A stretch of DNA of 64,000 bases from assembly GCF_019041915.1 (NCBI RefSeq), contig NZ_JAHPYF010000003.1, forward strand, positions 1-64,000, written 5' to 3'. Of the stretch, positions 15,588 through 24,340 are shown in pieces. The notes below the pieces were generated by a model that was not told the origin of the DNA, did not search any database, and worked only from the letters and a program-made list of their open reading frames with translations. Position 1 is the first letter of the stretch. Each line of letters begins with the position of its first letter. Position numbers and translations under genes: made by a program. This stretch comes from Collinsella sp. MSK.8.10 (GTDB lineage: Bacteria > Actinomycetota > Coriobacteriia > Coriobacteriales > Coriobacteriaceae).

Positions 15588-16898
15588 ATGAGCCAGTTCA
15601 TCAACAACCCCGAGCACACCTTTGGTTTCGATACCCTGCAGCTTCACGTTGGCCAGGAGAGCGCCGATCCCGCATCCGACTCCCGCGCCGTGCCTATCTA
15701 CCAGACCACGAGCTATGTGTTCCGCAACTCCCAGCACGCCGCCGATCGCTTTGGTCTTGCCGACGCCGGTAACATCTACGGCCGTCTGACCAACTCCACC
15801 CAGGGCGTCTTCGAGGACCGTATCGCCGCACTCGAGGGTGGTGTGGCAGGTCTTGCCGTCGCCTCCGGTGCTGCTGCCATCACCTATACCCTGCAGGCTC
15901 TTGCCCAGGCCGGTGACCACGTGGTGGCTCAGAAGACCATCTACGGTGGCTCCTACAACCTGCTGGAGCATACGCTCTCCCAGTTTGGCGTCGAGACCAC
16001 CTTCGTCGATGCCCACAACCTGGACGAGGTCGAGGGCGCCATCAAGGACAACACCACGGTCATCTACCTCGAGACGCTCGGCAACCCCAATTCTGACATC
16101 CCCAATATCGACGCCATCTCCGAGATCGCCAAGAAGCACGGTTTACCGGTTGTCGTCGACAACACCTTCGGCACCCCGTATCTGTTCCGTCCGCTGGAGC
16201 ATGGTGCCAACATCGTCGTCCACTCCGCAACCAAGTTCATCGGCGGCCACGGCACCTCGCTGGGCGGTGTGATCGTCGACGGCGGTAACTTCGATTGGAA
16301 GGCGAGCGGCAAGTATGAGCAGATCGCCGAGTCCAACCCCTCCTACCATGGCGTCTCGTTTGCCGAGGCTGCCGGTCCCGCCGCCTTCGCAACCTATGTC
16401 CGCGCCATCCTGCTGCGTGACGAGGGCGCCTGCATCAGCCCGTTCAACGCTTGGATCCTGCTCCAGGGCACCGAGACTCTGTCGCTGCGCGTTGACCGTC
16501 ATGTCGAGAACACCAAGAAGGTCGTTGAGTTCCTGGCTGGTGATAGCCATGTCGCCAAGGTGAACCACCCGAGCCTGTCTGAGCACCCCGATCACGAGCT
16601 CTATCAGAAGTACTTCCCCAACGGCGGTGCCTCGATCTTTACCTTTGAGATTAAGGGTGGCCAGGAGGCAGCTTGGAAGTTCATCGACCATCTGCAGGTC
16701 TTCTCGCTGCTCGCCAACGTGGCCGACGTCAAGTCGCTCGTCGTGCACCCGGCTACCACTACGCACTCCCAGCTCTCTGCCGAGGAGCTCGCCGAGCAGA
16801 ACATCACGCCCTCCACGATCCGTCTTTCCATCGGTACCGAGAACGCCGAGGATATCATTTGGGATCTGAAGCAGGCCTTCGCCGCGCTGGACGAGTAA
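15588..16898 (+). CDS. metY: O-acetylhomoserine sulfhydrylase
   Basis: This 436-residue PLP enzyme of the Cys/Met metabolism family joins O-acetyl-L-homoserine and sulfide to give homocysteine, the direct sulfhydrylation route to methionine. The PLP lysine is Lys216 (SATKFIGGHG), with the cofactor motif SGAAAI upstream. The length fits MetY (about 430) rather than the shorter MetB or MetZ. The ATG at 15588 follows AAGGAG. It is controlled by its own promoter and leader and faces a divergent LysR regulator. A strong terminator follows. Confidence 0.93.
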   Translation: MSQFINNPEHTFGFDTLQLHVGQESADPASDSRAVPIYQTTSYVFRNSQHAADRFGLADAGNIYGRLTNSTQGVFEDRIAALEGGVAGLAVASGAAAITYTLQALAQAGDHVVAQKTIYGGSYNLLEHTLSQFGVETTFVDAHNLDEVEGAIKDNTTVIYLETLGNPNSDIPNIDAISEIAKKHGLPVVVDNTFGTPYLFRPLEHGANIVVHSATKFIGGHGTSLGGVIVDGGNFDWKASGKYEQIAESNPSYHGVSFAEAAGPAAFATYVRAILLRDEGACISPFNAWILLQGTETLSLRVDRHVENTKKVVEFLAGDSHVAKVNHPSLSEHPDHELYQKYFPNGGASIFTFEIKGGQEAAWKFIDHLQVFSLLANVADVKSLVVHPATTTHSQLSAEELAEQNITPSTIRLSIGTENAEDIIWDLKQAFAALDE

Positions 16899-16960
16899 GG
16901 CGACTTGTGCAAGGACCCCTTGCGACTCGATAGGTATAACTGCATAAAATGCCTGCTCAA

Positions 16961-16999
16961 GGCGCCTGTGCGAACAATGGTTGCACAGGCGCCTTTTTT
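16961..16999 (+). terminator. metY terminator
   Basis: An 11-bp stem (GGCGCCTGTGC / GCACAGGCGCC) is followed by six T. It is enclosed by a wider weak inverted repeat (TGCATAAAATGCC at 16941 and GGCATGCTTTATGCA at 17030). The rest of 17045-17210 shows no gene. Confidence 0.93.
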
Positions 17000-17210
17000 G
17001 CATAGAGCGGGTGCAAAAACAGGGTTTTTGGCATGCTTTATGCAATCGAGATGTGGAAAACTCCTGTTAAGAGGATGTGAGTTTTACGCAATTGACGTGC
17101 GCCTTTTGAGTAAAACCGCAGGTCGCGATTTGCTCGGGGTACTATGCAGCGCGATCGAATCACACGCAGCTCAAACGCAGCAAAAACGCACTACGGAGGT
17201 TTCTAGCTAC

Positions 17211-17984
17211 ATGAGGATCGATTCACGAAAACCGAAAGCCGCCGCCCTTTCCGCCGCTCTGACCGTGGCACTTTTGGCGGGCGCCGGTGCAACCGATGCC
17301 CACGCGGCAACACTATCCGATACGGTTGGACCTACGCCGTCCGAGGCGACGCTGGTGCAGCCCGTTGACTATCGCGGCGATGGTTATGGTTCCATGCAGG
17401 AGTGGAACGCCTCGATGGAGGCCAAGCGCGATTCCCTTGAGATGCGCGCTCAGATCATTATGAATATGTATGGCGACTATGCTACCGATGACGAGCGTGC
17501 TGTGCTGCAGGGTTGCATCGACGGTGCGGGTAGCCTGTTGACGATGGGGGAGGTCGACGCCAAGTCGACCGAGCTCGATGAGCTGCGCGCTGCGCTTGAG
17601 GATGCCAAGCGCGAAGCGCTCGAGGCTGCCGCCGAGGCGGAGGCTGCCGAGGCCGCCCAGGCTTCGTACTACAACGCCGGTTACACTCCGTCTTACGCGT
17701 CTGCCGCGTCCTACGCGAACGGATCGGGCCTGACGCGCTCTGCGGGTGTCAATAACTACAACGGGCGCCGCGAGACCTATTACAGCAGCAATGTGCTTTA
17801 TCACTATCGCACGGGCGAATGGACTCAGGATTCTGAGGGCTTCTGGCGCGATTCCGACGGCTATTACGTTGTTGCCGCGGGCGATATGGCCCAGGGCTCG
17901 ACCTTTACGGGCTCCAAGGGTGATTGCAAGGTCTATGACTCCGGCTGCGCTGCCGGAACCACCGATTACTACACCGGTTGGTAA
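17211..17984 (+). CDS. secreted protein with coiled coil and C-terminal 3D-like domain
   Basis: A 257-residue exported protein. A Sec signal peptide (positive start, hydrophobic 11-27, cleavage near AHA-A at 32) is followed by an alpha-helical stretch rich in Ala/Glu (about 95-145, likely coiled coil), a Ser/Tyr/Ala-rich linker, and a C-terminal region ending KVYDSGCAAGTTDYYTGW. That ending resembles a reduced 3D (Asp-Asp-Asp) or double-psi barrel domain of cell-wall proteins; this match is by eye. Function is unknown, possibly envelope-associated. GGAGGT precedes the ATG by 10 bases. It appears to be a single-gene unit. Confidence 0.75.
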   Translation: MRIDSRKPKAAALSAALTVALLAGAGATDAHAATLSDTVGPTPSEATLVQPVDYRGDGYGSMQEWNASMEAKRDSLEMRAQIIMNMYGDYATDDERAVLQGCIDGAGSLLTMGEVDAKSTELDELRAALEDAKREALEAAAEAEAAEAAQASYYNAGYTPSYASAASYANGSGLTRSAGVNNYNGRRETYYSSNVLYHYRTGEWTQDSEGFWRDSDGYYVVAAGDMAQGSTFTGSKGDCKVYDSGCAAGTTDYYTGW

Positions 17985-18170
17985 TTTTTCTGCATCACGG
18001 ATATTTGGCGGACGGGCGTCTTTACCGAGCTTTAGGGCAACGTAAGGACGTCCGTTCTATGTATGCGTTTGAGTTAACAGAGCCCTTACCGTGGCGGTAC
18101 GCTGGGCGTATGGATGCGGGGCACACTGGTTCTTGAGAAATAAGGTCTTTCTCTTGGAGGAAGTGGTCTT

Positions 18171-18377
18171 GTGAATGCTCGAGATATTGCCGTTGCCGCC
18201 GTCGCGTTGATGCTTGGCTGCCTTGGTCCCACGGCCGCGCTCGTCGCGGACATGCAGGGGACATGCGGGGCTGCTCCTATCGTGGTCGGCGCGCTGATCG
18301 CGGCCACGCTGCTGGGAAGCGCAGGCGTGGTTCTTTGCCGCGACGATGAGGACGAGGTGCCGGGGTCGCAACGCTAA
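18171..18377 (+). CDS. small membrane protein
   Basis: A 68-residue protein with two hydrophobic helices (about 6-27 and 36-56) and an acidic tail (CRDDEDE). The GTG start follows GGAGG by 10 bases, and a strong terminator lies 40 bases after the stop, so it behaves as a real transcription unit. I recognise no family. Confidence 0.55.
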   Translation: MNARDIAVAAVALMLGCLGPTAALVADMQGTCGAAPIVVGALIAATLLGSAGVVLCRDDEDEVPGSQR

Positions 18378-18418
18378 CTGTTGTGAGATCGGCCGCCGGT
18401 CATAGACGAAGATGAAGG

Positions 18419-18453
18419 CCGCCGCAGGGGAAAGGTTCCCTTGCGGCGGTTTT
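18419..18453 (+). terminator. intrinsic terminator
   Basis: A 12-bp stem (CCGCCGCAGGGG / CCCTTGCGGCGG, one G-U) with a 7-base loop is followed by TTTT. It closes the small membrane protein gene and faces the panE gene end. Confidence 0.88.
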
Positions 18454-18486
18454 GCTGTTAAGGCTGTTGAATGCGGCGCGTCGGCG

Positions 18487-19401
18487 CTACCAGCTTTTCT
18501 CGATATCGCGGATGCGCCGATAGAGCCACTCGTTTTGCGGTGCCTGGATATCGTGTTTGGCTGCGAGGCGGCAGATGGTGCCCGCGAACTCATCAACCTC
18601 GGTTTTGCGCCTTGCGATGCGGTCTTGAGCCATCGAGGGCATACCGGCGGGGTCGATTCCCTCGATGAGGTGCACCATTTGCGTCAGGTCTGCCTCGGTC
18701 AGTTCAACGCCCTCGGCGTTGGCGACCGCAAGCGTTTCGCGCATGGCGGAAACAAAGCAGCGACGCTGCTCGGAGCCCGGCTCCGTGGCGCTTCCGTAGG
18801 TCCCGCCGTAGGCCATGCAGGTCTGGTTGATGCCGTCGTTGAGCATGAGTTTGGCCCACATGCGGTGGGCGATGTCGTCCTCGACGGTATGGGCGATGCC
18901 GCAGCGCGTATAGAGCTCGTCGATTGCGGTGATGGTTGCGGGGTTCGTGCCGGCCGCCGCGCCAAAGCGGATTTCGCCCGCATTGGTAAAGGTGAGCGCG
19001 CCGTTGAGAAACACGGCGTCCATGCCCTGGCAGATACCAAGAACGGTATGCTCCCAGCCAAAGCGTTCGGCAATCTTTTGCTCGCTCGTAATGCCGTTGC
19101 ACAGCGAGGCGATGAGCGTGTTGGGTCCCACGACGCGCTCCATAGTCTTGAGTGCTTGGTCGAGACCGGTGGTCTTGACTGTCAGGATGACCAGATCGGC
19201 GGGCGTCGCCTCGCTGGCACGGACGGACGTGAGATCGCAGGGCTTGCCGTTGACGGTGAGCGCGTCGTTCGCGTGACGCTCAAAACGGGTGTCATCCATA
19301 ACGTATTCGACGGCGTCATTGCCGAGGGCCTTGGCAATCATGCTGCCGTAGAGCAGGCCGACGCCGCCCTTGCCGATAAAGGCGACCTTGTTGATCTGCA
19401 T
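18487..19401 (-). CDS. panE: 2-dehydropantoate 2-reductase family protein
   Basis: NADPH-dependent ketopantoate reductase of 304 residues: N-terminal Rossmann motif GKGGVGLLYG, catalytic Lys in TVKTTGLDQ, and the C-terminal ApbA domain with MWAKLMLNDGINQ. In pantothenate synthesis it makes D-pantoate. Without panB or panC nearby, a related 2-oxoacid reductase role is possible. The ATG at 19401 has GGGGAG 9 bases upstream; the ATG three codons earlier directly abuts that site. A minus-strand terminator lies just upstream, isolating it. Confidence 0.85.
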   Translation of the reverse strand: MQINKVAFIGKGGVGLLYGSMIAKALGNDAVEYVMDDTRFERHANDALTVNGKPCDLTSVRASEATPADLVILTVKTTGLDQALKTMERVVGPNTLIASLCNGITSEQKIAERFGWEHTVLGICQGMDAVFLNGALTFTNAGEIRFGAAAGTNPATITAIDELYTRCGIAHTVEDDIAHRMWAKLMLNDGINQTCMAYGGTYGSATEPGSEQRRCFVSAMRETLAVANAEGVELTEADLTQMVHLIEGIDPAGMPSMAQDRIARRKTEVDEFAGTICRLAAKHDIQAPQNEWLYRRIRDIEKSW

Positions 19402-19420
19402 GTGAATCATCTCCCCATGT

Positions 19421-19446
19421 AAAAGGCGCCCGCGTAAGGGGCGCCT
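19421..19446 (-). terminator. minus-strand terminator upstream of panE
   Basis: On the minus strand the stem AGGCGCCC / GGGCGCCT is followed by TTT. It ends transcripts from the small cyclase-like fragment before panE. Confidence 0.8.
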
Positions 19447-19524
19447 GATGGATTGTATGCTGCCAGGGTGATTGGTGGGTGCGCGGGGCGGCTGTTATGA
19501 AAAAGAAACTATTGCGCTGTGCGC

Positions 19525-19719
19525 TTATGCCGCGGGGCAGACCGCAAAGACGCGGGCGGGGTATCCGACGCCATCGCGGACCTTGGGGAAGGTGCAGAAG
19601 ATGACGGCGCCTGTGGCGGGAAGCTCGTCCAGATGGTCCATGACTTCGATCTGATGGCGGTCGACCGAGAGGATGTATTGCTCGCCGGGGTAGGGGTAGG
19701 CGTCCTCGCACGTGGTGAT
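19525..19719 (-). pseudogene. cyclase-family C-terminal fragment
   Basis: This frame of 64 codons reads as protein (CEDAYPYPGEQYILSV ... HLDELPATGAVIFCTFPK) and resembles the last 45-60 residues of the putative cyclase / kynurenine formamidase family (LDxLPxTGA, then P-x-R-x-x-A). It has no ATG, GTG or TTG start: the first codon after AAAGGAG with suitable spacing is ATC (19717-19719), and an ATG eight codons earlier is in another frame. Either it is a decayed, frameshifted remnant, or a gene with a rare ATC start. The rest of 19447-19881 holds no other convincing gene; a GCCCG / CGGGC-TTTTT hairpin lies at 19720-19745 on the plus strand. Confidence 0.45.
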
Positions 19720-19881
19720 GCCCGGCTCCTTTCATCGGGCTTTTTGCTGATGTTAAAGCGGTGCCGTGACGGCTCGATTTCTGCTGCGTTACGATACGTT
19801 CTCAATTGCGATTCCGATGTGTTTCGATGACGTGACGGGTTTGTTTCGCCTTGTCAGGGCTTCGATGGGAGGGGAGGGGCC

Positions 19882-21072
19882 GTGCAATACCGCGTTGACC
19901 CTAAAAGTGGTAACCGAATATCCGCTCTGGGTCTGGGCTGCATGAGGTTTCCCGGTGCGCCGGGACGTCCGGATGCGAAGACAGCCGATGCCATCATTTC
20001 CCGTGCGGTGGAGCAGGGGATTAACTACCTGGACACGGCCTATCTCTATCCCGGCAACGAGGCGTGCGTGGGTGCGTCGCTTGAGCGCCTGGGCTTGCGC
20101 GACCAGGTTTTGCTCGCAACCAAGCTGCCGCATGCTTCGTGCAAATGCGCGGAGGATTTCGACCGGTTCTTCGACGAGCAACTGCGCCGCCTACGGACTG
20201 ACCATATCGACTATTACCTCATGCACAACATTACCTCGCCCGCCCAGTGGGAACGTGTGGTGGCGTTGGGCATCGAGGACTGGATCGCGCAGCAAAAGGC
20301 TGCAGGGCGTATTCGTCAGATAGGCTTTTCGTACCACGGCAGCGCGGCGGACTTCCTTACGATGCTCGATGCGTATGAGTGGGACTTTTGCCAGATCCAG
20401 TACAACTACGCTGGAGAACGATATCAGGCGGGAACGGCGGGGCTCATGGCCGCCGCCGAGCGAGGTCTCGCGGTGTTTGTGATGGAGCCGCTTTTGGGCG
20501 GACGCTTGGCAGGCAAATTGCCTCCGCGGGCGCGCGCTGTTCTCGATGGTGCATGCGATCGGCATTTGCATATGCCTGCCGCTTGGGGGCTCTCGTGGGT
20601 GTGGAATCATCCCCAGGTGACCATGTTGCTTTCGGGTATGACCGATACCGCGCAGGTGGACGAGAATTCGTCACTGGCAGACCTCGCGTTGCCGAATTCG
20701 ATGACGGCCAACCAGCTCGACACGATTGCGCGCGTGTTGATGGAGTTTGAGAAATCGAACCGTGTGCCCTGCACGGGATGCGGCTATTGCATGCCGTGCC
20801 CTAAAGGCATCAATATCCCTGGATGTTTTGCCGCCTACAACGCAAGCTATGCGCACAGCTGGTTTACGGGGCTGTCTCAATACTTTACGGCGAGCGCGGT
20901 GCGCACAAGCGAGCCCAAGTTGGTGAGCAATTGCGTCAAATGCGGCAAATGCGCGCGGCACTGCCCGCAGCACATCGATATTCCCGAGCGTCTCGACGAT
21001 GTGCGCCGACGTTTCCAGCCTGGTCCCGTGACGGCGGTGCTTAAGGCCTTCGGCAAAACGCGCTCCTCATGA
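19882..21072 (+). CDS. aldo/keto reductase with two 4Fe-4S clusters
   Basis: A 396-residue fusion of an N-terminal aldo/keto reductase barrel (about 1-300; catalytic region DTAYLYPGNE, substrate His in YYLMHN) to a C-terminal ferredoxin-like region with two cluster motifs, CTGCGYCMPC and CVKCGKCARHC. This architecture is common in strict anaerobes, where electrons may pass from ferredoxin-type carriers. The GTG start at 19882 follows GGGAGGGGAGGGG. It is upstream of an oxidoreductase, separated by a palindromic element that begins at its stop codon. Confidence 0.9.
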   Translation: MQYRVDPKSGNRISALGLGCMRFPGAPGRPDAKTADAIISRAVEQGINYLDTAYLYPGNEACVGASLERLGLRDQVLLATKLPHASCKCAEDFDRFFDEQLRRLRTDHIDYYLMHNITSPAQWERVVALGIEDWIAQQKAAGRIRQIGFSYHGSAADFLTMLDAYEWDFCQIQYNYAGERYQAGTAGLMAAAERGLAVFVMEPLLGGRLAGKLPPRARAVLDGACDRHLHMPAAWGLSWVWNHPQVTMLLSGMTDTAQVDENSSLADLALPNSMTANQLDTIARVLMEFEKSNRVPCTGCGYCMPCPKGINIPGCFAAYNASYAHSWFTGLSQYFTASAVRTSEPKLVSNCVKCGKCARHCPQHIDIPERLDDVRRRFQPGPVTAVLKAFGKTRSS

Positions 21073-21157
21073 CCCTTTTATAACTTGCGGTGGAATAGTT
21101 CCTGTTTGCGGCAGAATAGGGGCCAAACAGGAACTATTTCACCGCAACTGAAGGGGG
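21073..21157 (+). repeat. palindromic leader element, copy 1
   Basis: Arms 21085-21108 (TTGCGGTGGAATAG...) and 21124-21147 pair at 23 of 24 positions, and the remaining one is a G-U pair. An outer CCCTT (21073-21077) can pair with AAGGG (21151-21155), which is the Shine-Dalgarno of the next gene. It shares its outer sequence with 22253-22340, while the inner stem differs with compensation. Confidence 0.85.
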
Positions 21158-21162
21158 CTGTC

Positions 21163-22182
21163 GTGGGTCATCGAGATTCATGTGATGATTTGCGTGAGGT
21201 TCGTTGGGGCGTTTTGGGCGCCGGGCACATTTCGCATCGATTTGCATCGTCGCTCAAGGAGGTGGACGGGGCACGGCTTGTGGCTGCGGCCGGCCGCACT
21301 CCTGCACATGTCGAGGAATTTTGCCGAGCGTTTTCGATCGATGCTGCGCATGGCCATGCCTCGGTCGACAATAACGGCGACGCGGCTTATGGCGCGCTGA
21401 TTGCCGACCCCGATGTCGACGCAATCTACTTGGCTCTTCCGCATGGCATGCATACGCGTTGGGCCTGTCGCGCGCTGCGCGCCGGAAAGGCCGTGCTGTG
21501 CGAAAAGCCGGCCGTTTTGAGTGAGGAAGAGGCTCTCTCGATTGCCTCCATCTCTCGCGAGCGCGGCGTGCTGTTTATGGAGGCGATGAAGAATCGGTTT
21601 TGCCCGATGCGCACTCGCGTGAAGGACTTGCTTGCGTCGGGTGAGCTTGGCCGTATTGTCTCGATTGAAAGCGTGCAAAAGCTCGATTACGGCGAGTCTC
21701 CTTCGGGCTATCTGCTTGATCCGTTGCAGGGCGGCTGTCTATATGACATGGGCTGCTATGCGGTTGGTTGGTTTGAGGATTTGCTCGCGGGCGCGTGCGA
21801 GGTTTCGTCCCGTGAAGTTCGCTGGCGTGACGTATCGGGCGGTCGCGTCGATTGGGCCGACGAGATCCATATGAGCGTCGGCGGTATACCCATTCATATG
21901 GTGTGCGACGGCAAAGCAACATATGAAAGCCGCTTAACGATTGCCTGTGAGCGGGGTTCGTTGGAAATCGAGCGTCTCCATCGCCCCGAGCTCGCCCATG
22001 TGAAGTACTCCGACGGGCGAACGCTCGAAATAAATGCCCCGTTTGAGGTCGATGATTTCTACGGCGAAATCCAGCATGCGACGCAGCTCATTCAGGCGGG
22101 GAAACTCGAAAGCCCCATCATGTCCCTAGCCGCCACGCAGCGCTGCGCGCACATCATCGATGCAATCCGTCTAGCCCTCTAG
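21163..22182 (+). CDS. Gfo/Idh/MocA family oxidoreductase
   Basis: A 339-residue NAD(P)-dependent dehydrogenase with a Rossmann motif GVLGAGHIS near residue 17 and the EKP motif (CEKPAV) near 110, followed by the C-terminal alpha/beta domain. The substrate is unknown. The GTG at 21163 follows AAGGGGG by five bases; an upstream in-frame TTG lies within the palindrome and is rejected. Only about 25% of positions look shared with the other family member at 12647-13753, judged by eye, so it is not a recent duplicate. The gene is flanked by two copies of the same palindromic element. Confidence 0.87.
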   Translation: MGHRDSCDDLREVRWGVLGAGHISHRFASSLKEVDGARLVAAAGRTPAHVEEFCRAFSIDAAHGHASVDNNGDAAYGALIADPDVDAIYLALPHGMHTRWACRALRAGKAVLCEKPAVLSEEEALSIASISRERGVLFMEAMKNRFCPMRTRVKDLLASGELGRIVSIESVQKLDYGESPSGYLLDPLQGGCLYDMGCYAVGWFEDLLAGACEVSSREVRWRDVSGGRVDWADEIHMSVGGIPIHMVCDGKATYESRLTIACERGSLEIERLHRPELAHVKYSDGRTLEINAPFEVDDFYGEIQHATQLIQAGKLESPIMSLAATQRCAHIIDAIRLAL

Positions 22183-22252
22183 GACTTGGCGCTGACGCGT
22201 AGGGGATCATGACGCCGGCGCCCGTGGTGCCTGGCGGCCCACATCTCTGATG

Positions 22253-22340
22253 CCCCTTTTATAACTTGCGGTGGAATACGGTCTGTTTGCGCCAAAATAA
22301 GGCACCAATAGACCGTATTTCACCGCAACTGATGAGGGGG
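22253..22340 (+). repeat. palindromic leader element, copy 2
   Basis: Arms 22266-22293 and 22301-22328 pair at 24 of 28 positions, with two more as G-U. Outer CCCC (22253-22256) can pair with the GGGG of GAGGGGG before the endonuclease IV start. The outer sequence TTTTATAACTTGCGGTGG is identical to copy 1, while the inner stem GTTC:GAAC of copy 1 is CGGT:ACCG here. Confidence 0.85.
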
Positions 22341-22348
22341 AGTTGGAG

Positions 22349-23215
22349 ATGCTGACGATCGGGTGCCATCTTTCGACGACGAAGGGCTATCGGGCGATGG
22401 GGGAGACGGCGTTGTCCATTGGCGCCAATACCTTTGCGTTCTTTACGCGCAACCCGCGCGGTGGCAAGGCAAAAGACCTTGACATGGATGACGTGGCGGC
22501 CCTGCGCGAGCTTATGGAGCAAAACGACTTTGGCCCGCTCGTGGCTCATGCCCCGTATACCTATAACCCCTGCTCCGCTAAGGAGCGGGCGCGCGAGTTT
22601 GCCCTGGAGGCCATGGCCGAGGATCTGCAGCGCATGGAAGCGCTGCCCGGCAACTACTACAATTTTCATCCCGGTGCGCATGTGGGACAGGGGGCAGACG
22701 TCGGCATTCAGATGATTGTCGACACGCTGTGCCAGGTGATGTTTGAGGGACAGCAGACGACGGTATTGCTTGAGACCATGGCAGGCAAGGGCACCGAGGT
22801 GGGCCGTAGCTTTGAAGAACTGGCGTGCATTATCGAGGGCGTTGCCGCCAAGTGCCCAGAGCTGTCCGATAAGCTGGGCGTTTGTTTGGACACCTGCCAT
22901 GTGAGCGATGCCGGCTACGACATCATCCATGATCTGGACGGCGTACTCGACGAGTTTGACCGCGTGGTGGGTATCGATCGCTTGCATGCCGTACACATCA
23001 ACGATTCGAAGAACCCTTGTGGCGCCCATAAAGATCGTCACGAGTGCATCGGCAAGGGATACCTTGGCAGCGAGGAATTTGGTGGCGGTATGCAGGTTAT
23101 GCAGAATATTGTATCGAATGGCCGTTTGTGTTCGCTGCCGTTTATTTTGGAGACTCCGAACGAACTTGCAGGTTATGCAGCTGAAATTAGATTATTAAGG
23201 TCATTGCAGCAGTAA
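22349..23215 (+). CDS. nfo: endonuclease IV (AP endonuclease)
   Basis: It cleaves DNA at abasic sites in base-excision repair. This 288-residue TIM barrel has the expected metal-binding residues: GCHLS near the start, [20 protein letters not shown] (Glu), CLDTCH, HINDS, and [10 protein letters not shown] near the C-terminus. The ATG at 22349 follows GAGGGGG at 8-base spacing; the TTG two codons earlier is less likely. Its leader carries copy 2 of the palindromic element. The following 147 bases hold the amino-acid transporter promoter. Confidence 0.94.
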   Translation: MLTIGCHLSTTKGYRAMGETALSIGANTFAFFTRNPRGGKAKDLDMDDVAALRELMEQNDFGPLVAHAPYTYNPCSAKERAREFALEAMAEDLQRMEALPGNYYNFHPGAHVGQGADVGIQMIVDTLCQVMFEGQQTTVLLETMAGKGTEVGRSFEELACIIEGVAAKCPELSDKLGVCLDTCHVSDAGYDIIHDLDGVLDEFDRVVGIDRLHAVHINDSKNPCGAHKDRHECIGKGYLGSEEFGGGMQVMQNIVSNGRLCSLPFILETPNELAGYAAEIRLLRSLQQ

Positions 23216-23276
23216 TGACTGTCACAAAGTAGAGTATTCCATTCACGTTATGGGTTTGTTTCAATCAGTTTTCTCA

Positions 23277-23305
23277 TTGCAGATTCGTAATTCCAGGTGC
23301 ATAAT
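23277..23305 (+). promoter_or_regulatory. promoter of the amino-acid ABC transporter operon
   Basis: TTGCAG and CATAAT are spaced by 17 bases, with TG immediately before the -10. It lies 58 bases upstream of the substrate-binding lipoprotein start. Confidence 0.7.
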
Positions 23306-23362
23306 AGCCAACAGTTTTTGCAGGCCTCTGAATCAAACGAGGTCACCGGAAGGAGACTGATT

Positions 23363-24223
23363 ATGAAGCTCAAGAAGCTTGGCGCATTTGCCGCCACGGG
23401 TGCCATGGCGCTCGCCCTCGCACTGACGGGCTGCGGCTCGTCCAACGCCACCTCTGGTTCTGATGCCGGTTCCAGCAGCTCTGACGACGCTAAGGTCGAG
23501 AAGGTCGACGGCTCCAAGGAGTACGCGCTCGTCAAGGATGGTACGCTGACCGTCGGCACCTCTGCCGAGTACGCTCCGTTTGAGTACAAGGATGACAACG
23601 GCGATTATCAGGGCTTTGACCTTGAGCTCATCAAGGCCATCGGCGACAAGCTGGGCCTGGATGTCGAGTATGTCAACAATGACTTTGACACGCTGGTTCC
23701 GGGTGTCGCTTCGGGCGCCAAGTATGACGTTTCCATTGCGGCTATCACCGACACGCCCGAGCGTGAGAAGGAAGTCACTTTCTCTGATTCCTACTACATG
23801 GACGATCAGGCTATTGTGACCAAGGTCGATAACACCGACATCACGGCCGACAACTACAGCGAGAAGCTCAACAACGCTGACGCTACCATCATCGTCCAGT
23901 CTGGCTCGACCGCCGAGGCCTTTGCCCAGGAGAACTTCCCCAAGGCCAAGATTGTCCCCTACAAGGACGCTACCGAGTGCTTTAGCGCTCTGCAGTCCGA
24001 TAAGGGCGACGCTGTAGTCACCAACCGCTCCGTTGCCAGCCAGCTGACCGCCGAGCAGTTCAACACCTGCCAGACCATCAAGCAGATTAGCACCGGCGAG
24101 GAGTACGCCATTGCCATCAACCAGGGCAACACCAAGCTCAAGGATGACATCAACCAGGCCATCAAGGACCTGACCGACGACGGTACCGTCGACGCCCTCA
24201 TGGCTAAGTACAACATCAAGTAA
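23363..24223 (+). CDS. amino-acid ABC transporter substrate-binding lipoprotein
   Basis: A 286-residue extracellular binding protein of the SBP-3 (polar amino acid) family, anchored by a lipobox LTGC with Cys24. A Ser/Asp-rich linker (25-45) precedes the fold, which begins GTLTVGTSAEYAPFEYKD and includes GFDLELIKAIGDKLG, both typical. The ligand is probably a polar amino acid such as glutamine, glutamate or cystine. It is the first gene of a three-gene operon with the permease and ATPase. GGAAGGAGA precedes the ATG. A hairpin after the stop probably makes this gene more abundant than the downstream ones. Confidence 0.93.
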   Translation: MKLKKLGAFAATGAMALALALTGCGSSNATSGSDAGSSSSDDAKVEKVDGSKEYALVKDGTLTVGTSAEYAPFEYKDDNGDYQGFDLELIKAIGDKLGLDVEYVNNDFDTLVPGVASGAKYDVSIAAITDTPEREKEVTFSDSYYMDDQAIVTKVDNTDITADNYSEKLNNADATIIVQSGSTAEAFAQENFPKAKIVPYKDATECFSALQSDKGDAVVTNRSVASQLTAEQFNTCQTIKQISTGEEYAIAINQGNTKLKDDINQAIKDLTDDGTVDALMAKYNIK

Positions 24224-24244
24224 AATAACTACTTGATTGCGCGC

Positions 24245-24276
24245 GGGCCCTTTCCGTTTTGCGGAGAGGGCCTTTG
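24245..24276 (+). terminator. intra-operon partial terminator
   Basis: GGCCCTTTCCG pairs with CGGAGAGGGCC around TTTTG and is followed by only TTT. It lies between the binding protein and permease genes, a common way to set a high binding-protein to permease ratio. Confidence 0.65.
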
Positions 24277-24340
24277 CGCTTCTCTTGACGGAGAGCGTTT
24301 CCGTCTCGTTTTGCCGGCAACTTCTACGATAGGAGCCACC

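Noticed and set aside
16143..17045. A 300-codon minus-strand frame opposite metY
   Set aside because: Shadow of metY codon use; no family similarity and no ribosome binding site.
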